DNA of 64,000 nucleotides from positions 3,017,001-3,081,000 of the forward strand of contig NZ_CP019044.1 of the NCBI RefSeq assembly GCF_001953055.1, given 5' to 3'. A model generated the notes under the pieces. That model had not been told where the DNA came from. It worked only from the letters and a program-made list of their open reading frames with translations, and did not search any database. The translations under genes were made by a program, and so were the position numbers. Below are positions 56,918 through 64,000 of the stretch, in pieces. Numbering within the stretch: position 1 is the first letter of the stretch; every line of letters begins with the position of its first letter. The stretch is from Salaquimonas pukyongi (GTDB lineage Bacteria > Pseudomonadota > Alphaproteobacteria > Rhizobiales > Rhizobiaceae).

Positions 56918-58291
56918 CTACATCGACAGGTGCAACGCACTGATCTGGCCGCGGATGTCTTCAAATACCGCTGAAAGCTCTGCGCCGGATGCAGCATGAT
57001 AGTATTGCCTGGACCCGGAAGCACAGTTGCGCATCAGCTTCTTCGTGTCATCCAGCAGGGTACCGAAGGTAATGGTGAAGACCGATATGTCCTGCTTCTT
57101 GATGATCCTGCAGGCCTCCGCAGTCCACGCATTTGCCTGATCTGCATCTGAGCCCCAATGGGTCGGCGCATCCGGCAACTGGGCCGAACGTGTGTTGTCG
57201 CCATCGGTCATCAGCACCAGATACTTCTTGATGTTTTTCTTCTTGGCAGTGGTCTTGCTGACACCCTGGTTAAAGGGACGGCCGCTGGAAAGCACCCGCA
57301 AACCCCAGGTCAGGCCGGCCGGAATATAAGTGTCGCCACCGGCAACCATGCCGTCAATCTCCTTGATGATGGCCTCCCGGTTGTTGGTCAGCGGGGTTAT
57401 TTCAGCGCCGCACCAAACATTCATCAGGCCGGGTACGCGAACCGAATAACGTCTGTCGCGCAGGTTCAGCGGTTTGCGCCGCGAACCCACACACCCATGC
57501 CAGGTGTAGGAATTGGTCTGCGGGCCGCAAACCTCATAGGGCTCACCATAGGTATAGTCGCAGACCTCGGTTTCATAGGGAACACCGTCCGAATAATAGG
57601 TCTCTTTGCGGCAGTTGGATTTGGAAATTACATCGCGCTTGTTGTAGCAGACATTCTCCTTGGTTTCGCTGCGATCATCTTCAACGTCCAGCCAGGATGC
57701 CTTGCGATTGGAAAGCCCCACATTGACGTGGTTGGAAAACGGCACGATGGCGATTTTCATATCGCCGCCGTTGGCTTTGGTCATGATCCCTTTGGTGAAG
57801 CCCGTGGCCGCCTTTTTCAGCGCATCCATCTTGCCGCCAACGCTCATCGAGCCGGTATTGTCGAGCACGAAAGCAATTTCAGCGCCGCCACCGGCGGACT
57901 TGATCTGGGAAATGGCGTGGTAAGGCAGCTTGTCCTTGCCCGCCAGCGCCATGAAGGAGGTGTCAAACTCCGCCGACGCGGTAACGGTCAGTGTATGGGT
58001 CTTTTTGTCGATAACGGGCTTGAGGCTGCTAATCCGTGCATATTCCTCTCTGGAAAGATTGGCGCGCAGCATGTCCATGAGCGCTTTGCGGATGTCCTTT
58101 TTTTTCATGGTCTTGAAATCCTGCCCGACGGCAAGAAGGGCCGCATCAACAGCATCCTGCAGATTGCCGCGCTCACGCGACACACCGGCATAATCCACAG
58201 CTACACCCGCGCACAGCATGATCGGCAGCGCGGCAATGGCGAGGGTCAGGGCAAAATTGCCCTGCTGGTCTTTGACAAATTGTTTCATCAT
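56918..58291 (-). CDS. TadG-like pilus-assembly protein with vWA domain (first copy)
   Basis: A 457-residue protein: an N-terminal TadE/TadG-type prepilin-like segment (FVKDQQGNFALTLAIAALPI and MLCAGVAVDYAGVSRERGNL) followed by a von Willebrand A domain with MIDAS-like VLDNTGSMSVGGKMDALKKA and LVLMTDGDNTRSAQLPDAPT. A Cys-rich insert lies near residues 230-280. The C-terminus ends ISALHLSM, as in its neighbour. Other tad pilus genes are not in the window. It may act in pili or surface attachment. Start ATG 58291 has a weak ribosome binding site. Confidence 0.82.
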   Translation of the reverse strand: MMKQFVKDQQGNFALTLAIAALPIMLCAGVAVDYAGVSRERGNLQDAVDAALLAVGQDFKTMKKKDIRKALMDMLRANLSREEYARISSLKPVIDKKTHTLTVTASAEFDTSFMALAGKDKLPYHAISQIKSAGGGAEIAFVLDNTGSMSVGGKMDALKKAATGFTKGIMTKANGGDMKIAIVPFSNHVNVGLSNRKASWLDVEDDRSETKENVCYNKRDVISKSNCRKETYYSDGVPYETEVCDYTYGEPYEVCGPQTNSYTWHGCVGSRRKPLNLRDRRYSVRVPGLMNVWCGAEITPLTNNREAIIKEIDGMVAGGDTYIPAGLTWGLRVLSSGRPFNQGVSKTTAKKKNIKKYLVLMTDGDNTRSAQLPDAPTHWGSDADQANAWTAEACRIIKKQDISVFTITFGTLLDDTKKLMRNCASGSRQYYHAASGAELSAVFEDIRGQISALHLSM

Positions 58292-58483
58292 GGGGGTCGA
58301 TGCCTGTTTTGGGGGTTGCAATTGCCCCGGACCCTAACCCCATGGCTGCATACAGCCGGTAAATGCCTGCGCAAAACAGGCAGATATCTGTGCCTAATGA
58401 TAACAAACGGTAAAAACAGCCCGCTCCGCCATTCATGCAAAGGCGGAGCAGACAATCAAGTTTTTAGAGTTCCTTGAGCCGTA

Positions 58484-59713
58484 TTACATCGAAAGATGCA
58501 GTGCGGTAATCGTCGAGCGGATTTCCTCGAAAATACGGTCCAGCTCCGCCCCGCTTGCCGCATGAAAATAATGATCGCTGGAATTTGCGCAGTTGCGCAT
58601 CAGATTGCGAATGGGATCGTCCAGATCGCCAAAGGTAATCGTGTAGAGAACAATTGCTTCCCCTTTGACATAGGCACAGGCATCGGACGTCCATGCATTG
58701 GCGCGGGCAACATCCGTTCCGGTGTGATCGCCACTACCCGGCAAATCGGCGGAAACCGTATTGGCACCATCGGTCATCAGAACGATGAACTTCTTGATGT
58801 TGTCACGCTTGGCAACCGAATTGGTTAACCCTTCGCTGAACGGTGCCTTGCTCGTCAGGATGCGGTGGCCCCACACCAGCCCGGCCGGAATATAGGTGTT
58901 GCCGCCGGCCGACATCGAGTTGATTTCAGAATGCAGCCTGGTTTTGTTGTTTGTCAGGGGCGTGATCGGGTTCGTACAGACGGTGTTCATCATACCTGGA
59001 ACGCGGCGGCTGTAGTTGCGGTCTTGAATGTTGAAGGGCTCCGCTCTTGAGCCGACACATCCGCTCCAGTACAGGCCAGCGCCGGGATCATCGTCGGGTA
59101 CCGAAATCCAACCGGCATTTCGGTTTGATAACCCAACGTTCACATGGGTCGAAAAAGGTACAATACCGACTTTCACCGGATCGTTGCTGGCATCTCCGAT
59201 GATGTTGTCCACAAACCGGTTGGCGGCTGTTTTCAAGGCACCCATCTTGCCATCGACACCCATGGAGCCGGTATTGTCCAGCACCAGTGCAACCTCTGCA
59301 CCGCCATAGGCAGACTTGATCTGGGAAACAGCGGTATACTCAAGCTTGTCCTTGCCGGCGAGCATCATGAAGGAGGTGTCGATCTGCCCCTTAGCGGAAA
59401 CGGTAAGGGTATGTTTGCGGCGGTTGATATCGATGTCCAGGTCATCAATCTGCCGGTAGGCGGCATTGCCCATATTGGCCTTGAGATAATTGCGCAGTTC
59501 TCTGCGAACCTTGCGCTTTCCCTTTTTTTCAAAGCTCTGGCCGACGGCAAGAATGGCCGCGTCGACCGAATTCTGCAGCATCGTCCGCTCCCGCGAAAGG
59601 CTGGAATAGTCGACCGCAACGCCGGCACAAATCATGATCGGCAATGCAGCCAATGCAAGAATAACGGAAAAATTGCCGCGCACATCGCGCGGAAAACCCT
59701 TGATCATAACCAT
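58484..59713 (-). CDS. TadG-like pilus-assembly protein with vWA domain (second copy)
   Basis: A 409-residue paralogue of the neighbouring gene. FPRDVRGNFSVILALAALPI and MICAGVAVDYSSLSRERTML form the N-terminal prepilin-like segment, VLDNTGSMGVDGKMGALKTA and IVLMTDGANTVSADLPGSGD the vWA domain; it ends ITALHLSM. It lacks the long Cys-rich insert of the other copy. The two are tandem duplicates separated by 192 bases. Start codon ATG 59713 (with GGGGG before it) or ATG 59707. Location in the cell is probably the periplasmic face of the inner membrane. Confidence 0.82.
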   Translation of the reverse strand: MVMIKGFPRDVRGNFSVILALAALPIMICAGVAVDYSSLSRERTMLQNSVDAAILAVGQSFEKKGKRKVRRELRNYLKANMGNAAYRQIDDLDIDINRRKHTLTVSAKGQIDTSFMMLAGKDKLEYTAVSQIKSAYGGAEVALVLDNTGSMGVDGKMGALKTAANRFVDNIIGDASNDPVKVGIVPFSTHVNVGLSNRNAGWISVPDDDPGAGLYWSGCVGSRAEPFNIQDRNYSRRVPGMMNTVCTNPITPLTNNKTRLHSEINSMSAGGNTYIPAGLVWGHRILTSKAPFSEGLTNSVAKRDNIKKFIVLMTDGANTVSADLPGSGDHTGTDVARANAWTSDACAYVKGEAIVLYTITFGDLDDPIRNLMRNCANSSDHYFHAASGAELDRIFEEIRSTITALHLSM

Positions 59714-59868
59714 CAACCCCCACTGATAGGCGGGGCAAGACTAGGTCAGCAGGGCAAACACAACGTTAAGATACCCGGCTTTCCGCCGTTTCCGGCAAAC
59801 ATGGTGAACGAAGCGTAAATCCAGGCCTTGCCGGTCAGCCGAAAGCCGGCAAATTCGGCTTTCTTGCC

Positions 59869-60975
59869 TTAAGCGCTTTTGCGCAATTGATAGAGAATTG
59901 CGTCTCCCATTTCGCCTGTGCCCACTTCCGTGCACCCATCTGCCATGATGTCGCCAGTGCGCAAACCCTGTTCCAGAACGCTGGCAACAGCCGCATCTAT
60001 CGCCGCAGCCTCCTCGATCATGTTGAAGGAGTAACGAAGACACATGGCAAAGGATGCGATCATGGCGATCGGATTGGCCTTGCCGCTTCCGGCAATATCC
60101 GGCGCGGAACCATGAACCGGCTCGTACAGCGCCTTGCGCTTGCCCGATTTCGGGTCAGGTGCACCCAATGAGGCTGACGGCAGCATGCCGAGCGAACCCG
60201 TCAGCATTGCCGCAACATCGGAAAGCATGTCACCAAAGAGGTTGTCGGTGACGATGACATCAAACTGCTTGGGCCAGCGCACAAGCTGCATGCCGCCGGC
60301 ATCGGCCAGCATGTGCGTCAGTTCCACATCGCTGTATTTTTCCTTGTGCGTTGCCGATACCACCTCATTCCACAAAACGCCTGTTTTCATGACGTTGCGC
60401 TTTTCCATCGAACACACCTTGTTGTTGCGCGTTCTGGCAAGTTCGAACGCCACGCCGGAAATCCGCTCGATTTCATAGGTGTCGTAAACCTGGGTGTCGA
60501 CAGCCCGCTTCTGGCCATTGCCCAGGTCCGTGATCGTCTTGGGCTCCCCGAAGTAGACGCCGCCGGTAAGCTCCCGCACGATCAGAATGTCGAGCCCCTC
60601 CACCACATCCTGTTTCAGCGACGAGGATGCTGCCAGTGCCGGATAACAGATCGCCGGGCGCAGGTTGGCAAACAGCTCCATCTCCTTCCGCAGGCGCAGC
60701 AGCCCCGCTTCCGGGCGAACGTCGTAGGGAACATCATCCCATTTCGGCCCGCCGACCGCGCCAAACAGTACAGCATCGGCACCCAGCGCCTTTGCCATGT
60801 CATCATCGGATATCGCTTTGCCATGGGCATCATGGGCAGAACCGCCAACCAGCCCTTCATCAAGCACAAACCCTGCCCCCTTCTCCTGGTTCATCCAGTC
60901 GATGAGTTTGCGCACTTCCGTCATGGTTTCGGGACCAATGCCGTCACCGGGAAGAAGAAAAAGGGATTTCGTCAT
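59869..60975 (-). CDS. leuB: 3-isopropylmalate dehydrogenase
   Basis: The 368-residue NAD-dependent enzyme that oxidises 3-isopropylmalate in leucine synthesis. [20 protein letters not shown] is the family start (ATG 60975); substrate Arg residues lie in [17 protein letters not shown] and [14 protein letters not shown]; the metal-binding Asp residues are in [21 protein letters not shown] site [20 protein letters not shown]. Between leuB and leuD is a small membrane protein gene. A longer in-frame extension to 61218 is rejected. Confidence 0.96.
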   Translation of the reverse strand: MTKSLFLLPGDGIGPETMTEVRKLIDWMNQEKGAGFVLDEGLVGGSAHDAHGKAISDDDMAKALGADAVLFGAVGGPKWDDVPYDVRPEAGLLRLRKEMELFANLRPAICYPALAASSSLKQDVVEGLDILIVRELTGGVYFGEPKTITDLGNGQKRAVDTQVYDTYEIERISGVAFELARTRNNKVCSMEKRNVMKTGVLWNEVVSATHKEKYSDVELTHMLADAGGMQLVRWPKQFDVIVTDNLFGDMLSDVAAMLTGSLGMLPSASLGAPDPKSGKRKALYEPVHGSAPDIAGSGKANPIAMIASFAMCLRYSFNMIEEAAAIDAAVASVLEQGLRTGDIMADGCTEVGTGEMGDAILYQLRKSA

Positions 60976-61051
60976 GATTGTCGGTTCCAGGGTTGTCTGT
61001 TGCGTGAGACCGCCCCTGCTGGAAACGGTCTGGTTCAAGAGGCTTTCCGGC

Positions 61052-61291
61052 CTATTCCGGCAAAACGATGCGGTGCAGGATCCTGCGCACCAGCGGCGCC
61101 ACGAACAGGACGATCGGGAAGGCAAAAGCCCAGGTGGTGAGCCAGGACCCCATCCATTTTGATACCAGGCCCGGGTTGGAAACACCCAGTGCGATTGCAG
61201 TTGAAATGCCGGAAACAAAGAACGTCATCATGCCGGCGAGGATGAGGCCGAACGCAATGTGTTCGGCCTTTTTCGGGAGGAAGGGTTTCAT
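61052..61291 (-). CDS. DUF2798 small membrane protein
   Basis: A 79-residue two-helix membrane protein. [20 protein letters not shown] and the following [20 protein letters not shown] with PLVRRI match DUF2798. Role unknown. It lies between leuD and leuB on the same strand, an insertion seen in some relatives. Confidence 0.78.
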   Translation of the reverse strand: MKPFLPKKAEHIAFGLILAGMMTFFVSGISTAIALGVSNPGLVSKWMGSWLTTWAFAFPIVLFVAPLVRRILHRIVLPE

Positions 61292-61341
61292 CTACTCGTT
61301 CTGCTTCTGCCGCTGTTGCACCCAATCATTGCGCCCAGGGG

Positions 61342-61947
61342 TCACACCCAGGGACGTTGCTCTTTTACTTGAGCTTCAAACGCATCGATGGAGGGTGCTT
61401 TTTCCAGCGTCTCGCCGATATCGTCGATACCATTCAGAAGCCGGTGCTTGCGGTCAGGATCGATATCGAAACGGATGGTCCCGCCATCGGGACCAGAAAT
61501 CGTCTGTGCTTCAAGATCAACTGTCAGCGTTGCATTGGCGCCGCGCTTGGCGTCGTCCATCAGCTTTTCCAGCTCTTCCTCGGAGACCTGGACGGGCAGA
61601 ATGCCGTTCTTGAAACAGTTGTTGTAGAAAATGTCGGCAAAGCTCGTCGAAATCACGCATTTGATGCCGAAATCCAGCAGTGCCCAGGGCGCATGCTCCC
61701 GCGAGGACCCGCAGCCGAAATTGTCTCCGGCCACCAGGATTTCAGCCTTCGAGTAGGCGGGCTGATTGAGCACGAAATCAGGGTTCTCGCGGCCCTCTTC
61801 ATCAAAGCGCATTTCCGCGAACAATCCCTTGCCAAGGCCCGTCCGCTTGATCGTTTTCAGATAGTCTTTCGGAATGATCATGTCCGTATCGATGTTGATG
61901 ATCGGCAACGGAGCCGCAACGCTGGTAAGACGGGTGAATTTCTGCAT
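61342..61947 (-). CDS. leuD: 3-isopropylmalate dehydratase small subunit
   Basis: A 201-residue swivel subunit, partner of Leu[31 protein letters not shown] opens it; FLRGD-type loop is represented by [20 protein letters not shown], and [18 protein letters not shown] is conserved. ATG 61947 is the family start; a TTG nine bases upstream was rejected. Confidence 0.96.
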   Translation of the reverse strand: MQKFTRLTSVAAPLPIINIDTDMIIPKDYLKTIKRTGLGKGLFAEMRFDEEGRENPDFVLNQPAYSKAEILVAGDNFGCGSSREHAPWALLDFGIKCVISTSFADIFYNNCFKNGILPVQVSEEELEKLMDDAKRGANATLTVDLEAQTISGPDGGTIRFDIDPDRKHRLLNGIDDIGETLEKAPSIDAFEAQVKEQRPWV

Positions 61948-62056
61948 CGCAATCAACCTGATACTTGGGAATTTGGGATTTCACGGCGGGTTTACCGCAA
62001 GAATTCCAATGCGTCGAGTGGGCCGGCAGGTTCTTTGGCGGGATCAACGTGCAGTG

Positions 62057-62884
62057 CTATCCGCAAAATGCCCGCGTCAGGGGGGATCGGGCATCCACCA
62101 GGCCATCGATGACGTCGAAATGGTGCCGGTCGGGCTCTTCAACATGGGTGATACGGGCATCAAGGCCGTGCCAGACAGCCGCCAGCAACAGGTTCTGGCG
62201 AACAAATTCCGAGCGCTCCGCCGCCCCCACCCAGCACACCACATCCGCACCGGCAACCGGCTCCAGCAGGGCAGGGCTTTCCTTTGCCGCATCCTTGTCC
62301 GTCAGCTTCAATACGTCGTTGATCTTGAGGCGGCAGAGCGGGCGCAGATCGGAAACCGGTGAAATGGAAAGCGTTTTCTCAATGCGGGTTTGAACGGATT
62401 TTTTCAGCGGCGATGCCTTGCAGACCATCCGTGCCACCAGATGCCCTCCTGCGGAATGGCCCGCCAGCCGGATCGGGCCCTTGATGCCCCGTGCGGCAAA
62501 TTCAACGCCTGCGGCCACTTCCCTGGTTATTTGCGGTATTCCGACCGCCGGACACAGTGAATAGGACGGCATTGCCACGATCCAGCCGGAAGCCAGCGGG
62601 CCTTCAGCAAGATGGGACCAGAACGACCGGTCAAAACGCATCCAGTACCCGCCATGGACAAAGACGGCCAGGCCCTTCGGCTCGGTTTCAGGATAGAACA
62701 GGTCAAGCCGGTTGCGCTCGCCCGGGCCATAGGCAACATCCAGCATTGCCCGGCCTTGCTTGCTCAGCGCTTTTCGAAACCGGGCAGCCTGCTTCGGCCA
62801 GCGCTTGATGAAACCGTCCGCCCCGGGAATGTGATCGGCATTGGCATAGGCATCATCCCAGTCGGAAATCGGAAAAAACTGCAT
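62057..62884 (-). CDS. Alpha/beta-hydrolase esterase (kynurenine formamidase-like)
   Basis: A 275-residue hydrolase. The oxyanion motif VFVHGGYWMRFDRSFWSHLA and nucleophile IRLAGHSAGGHLVARMVCKA are those of the carboxylesterase/kynurenine-formamidase-like branch; the Asp lies in ADVVCWVGAAERSEF region and the His in EEPDRHHFDVID. Start ATG 62884 with GAGG upstream. It lies 10 bases downstream of the DmsC-like gene, so may be co-transcribed. Substrate unknown. Confidence 0.8.
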   Translation of the reverse strand: MQFFPISDWDDAYANADHIPGADGFIKRWPKQAARFRKALSKQGRAMLDVAYGPGERNRLDLFYPETEPKGLAVFVHGGYWMRFDRSFWSHLAEGPLASGWIVAMPSYSLCPAVGIPQITREVAAGVEFAARGIKGPIRLAGHSAGGHLVARMVCKASPLKKSVQTRIEKTLSISPVSDLRPLCRLKINDVLKLTDKDAAKESPALLEPVAGADVVCWVGAAERSEFVRQNLLLAAVWHGLDARITHVEEPDRHHFDVIDGLVDARSPLTRAFCG

Positions 62885-62894
62885 GTGTCGGGCC

Positions 62895-63812
62895 TCAGTA
62901 ATAAAGCGAAACCGCGTGCTTTGCTTCGGCAAAGAACAGCCAGCGCTCGGCGAACAGGCCTGCCATCATGCAGACAAAGCCGATCAGGAACAAGATGGCG
63001 GGCTGACCTGTTCCCATGGCGATAAACGTTAGTGTCAGGGGAAGGCCGAGGCCGAGGAAAAGCGCTATAACGCGCAGCTTTCTCGCATGCTTTCGGCCAA
63101 TCTGATGTACCATTTCCCGGGTAAGATAGTTTTCGCCGGTATGCGGCCTTTCAAGGAGCCTGACCGTTCCCAGATGACCGAGCCCAGTTGCTGTTCCGGT
63201 GTCGGAACCGGTTTGGGTAAAGCCGATCTGCCCGGCGTGGTTCCACCAGATGAATTTGACCGCCCACGCGATGACCAGCAAGGCTGCCGTCCAAAGCGCG
63301 ACCGGAAACCCGAACAGGCTTTCGGCTGTACCGATCCCGGCCGTCAGCAAGGCGCTGGAGGCAAGGGCAAAAGCCAGATAGCAGGCCGGAGTCCAGTTGG
63401 TATGCCAGTTCGGTACGGTCTTGAGCTGACCGTAGATCATGGCCGTGGCGAACACGGTTATGGCAGCCAACAGCGACACGGCAAATCCGAGCCAGATCCA
63501 GCGCTCACTGGTCAAAATCCACACCAGTGCGTAAATGCCGAACAGCACCATGGTCGCAATCGCCAGAACACCTTCCCGCGAAAGCCAGGAAGAGCGCCAC
63601 TGCGACAGCGCCCGCCACGCACGCTCAGGGTGCCCCAGATGAAAAGTGGATGAAATCAGCCCTGCAACGGTCAGTCCGCCTGCCAGCAAGGCTATCAAAA
63701 ATGCTGCCAGCGGGCCGTCAGGCATCGGCCAACCGAGCCCCAGCAGAAAGATCGTTCCAAGTCCCGCGCCGGACATGACGGTAAAGAAGATGACGGATAT
63801 GGCTGGATGCAT
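62895..63812 (-). CDS. DmsC/SoeC-type membrane anchor subunit
   Basis: A 305-residue protein with eight hydrophobic helices of the DmsC family (MHPAISVIFFTVMSGAGLGT, STFHLGHPERAWRALSQWRS, and TPACYLAFALASSALLTAG). Such proteins anchor a molybdopterin/Fe-S complex and exchange electrons with quinone: DMSO reductase DmsABC or the cytoplasmic sulfite dehydrogenase SoeABC common in alphaproteobacteria. The Fe-S subunit end two bases upstream fits SoeB. The catalytic subunit is outside the window. Confidence 0.85.
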   Translation of the reverse strand: MHPAISVIFFTVMSGAGLGTIFLLGLGWPMPDGPLAAFLIALLAGGLTVAGLISSTFHLGHPERAWRALSQWRSSWLSREGVLAIATMVLFGIYALVWILTSERWIWLGFAVSLLAAITVFATAMIYGQLKTVPNWHTNWTPACYLAFALASSALLTAGIGTAESLFGFPVALWTAALLVIAWAVKFIWWNHAGQIGFTQTGSDTGTATGLGHLGTVRLLERPHTGENYLTREMVHQIGRKHARKLRVIALFLGLGLPLTLTFIAMGTGQPAILFLIGFVCMMAGLFAERWLFFAEAKHAVSLYY

Positions 63813-63814
63813 TG

Positions 63815-64000
63815 TTATCCAAGCCCCTCAAGTGCCCGGTCGATCCAGCCGAGCAGGCCTTCATCGGCTTTCGGCACGACAGCTGGCGCCAGTGCGGCTT
63901 CCTTGCCTGGCAGTGTTTTTGGCCGCGGTGGCAGGTATTTGTTGACCGGCCGTGTTTCCATCTCTGCCATGAGGTCGATGCCTCCGCGCTCCGCGGTCAT
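63815..64000 (-). CDS. C-terminal tail of an Fe-S subunit (DmsB/SoeB type), cut by window edge
   Basis: 61 residues in frame up to the window edge and stopping at 63815: TAERGGIDLMAEMETRPVNK then YLPPRPKTLPGK... and LLGWIDRALEGLG. The VNKYLPPRP segment is the tail seen after the four-cluster ferredoxin domain in SoeB-like proteins. The cysteine clusters lie beyond the window. Two bases separate its stop from the DmsC-like start, so they form one operon. Confidence 0.6.
   Translation of the reverse strand: MTAERGGIDLMAEMETRPVNKYLPPRPKTLPGKEAALAPAVVPKADEGLLGWIDRALEGLG

Overview
The window is a 64 kb stretch of a moderately high-GC alphaproteobacterial chromosome, most likely from the order Hyphomicrobiales (Rhizobiales). 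The evidence is the set and order of housekeeping genes (dapF-mtaB-ftsY; ffh-aroQ-rpsP...rimM-trmD-rplS-leuC; atpHAGDC; sdhCDA; odhA-odhB-MAPEG-SDR-lpd; leuD...leuB), an Omp19-like lipoprotein, DUF992 and DUF2867 proteins, and Ala/Lys/Glu-rich extensions on several housekeeping proteins. No rRNA, tRNA, CRISPR array, prophage or complete insertion sequence was seen. Species cannot be named from the sequence alone.

Layout. 1-4.2 kb: ftsY (cut by the window edge), mtaB and dapF on the minus strand, interrupted by a palindromic intergenic element and a secreted SH3-like protein. 4.2-9.3 kb: a metallo-beta-lactamase-fold hydrolase, a JmjC/cupin oxygenase-like plus CelD-type acetyltransferase pair, a host-attachment-family protein and a DUF992 protein. 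9.6-19.7 kb: the SRP/ribosome operon, with about 4 kb of accessory genes (an AT-rich two-gene cassette, 1-Cys peroxiredoxin, a four-TM coiled-coil protein and a ClpP-like membrane-anchored protease) between rpsP and rimM; leuC follows. 19.7-23.1 kb: REP-like and tandem repeats, a GMC oxidoreductase and an SDR. 23.2-28.4 kb: the F1 ATP synthase operon with a small extra YHS-like gene. 28.7-34.7 kb: priA, a transaldolase-like gene, xerC, a TraB/GumN protein. 34.7-42.7 kb: 2-oxoglutarate dehydrogenase complex and mdh, without sucCD between them. 43-46.7 kb: zapE, an Omp19-like lipoprotein, a MITE-like element, msrA, an AhpD-like protein. 46.8-52.9 kb: succinate dehydrogenase, with sdhB separated from sdhCDA by a mannose/glycosyltransferase cassette. 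53-64 kb: GNAT, AEC transporter, lipase-like lipoprotein, asd, two tandem TadG-like vWA proteins, leuB, leuD, an esterase, and the end of a DMSO-reductase/sulfite-dehydrogenase-type operon.

The genes cover the TCA cycle (mdh, odhAB-lpd, sdhABCD), respiration (atp), leucine and lysine/threonine precursor synthesis (leuBCD, asd, dapF), co-translational membrane targeting (ftsY, ffh), ribosome and tRNA maturation (rpsP, rimM, trmD, rplS, mtaB) and replication/chromosome upkeep (priA, xerC, zapE).

The least ordinary features are: (i) a family of small palindromic elements ending in CTAG, often placed so that the terminal TAG is the stop codon of the flanking gene; (ii) a FixK/FNR-type box next to a perfect 10-bp-arm palindrome upstream of a 1-Cys peroxiredoxin; (iii) three genes (trmD, odhB and a membrane-protein gene) each broken by one missing base in a G/C homopolymer, which looks like sequence error rather than biology; (iv) the broken-up rpsP-rimM and sdhA-sdhB neighbourhoods. 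No single locus could be shown to be a new defence or biosynthetic system; the best candidates for unknown biology are the JmjC/GNAT pair, the membrane coiled-coil/ClpP-like protease pair and the AT-rich two-gene cassette.
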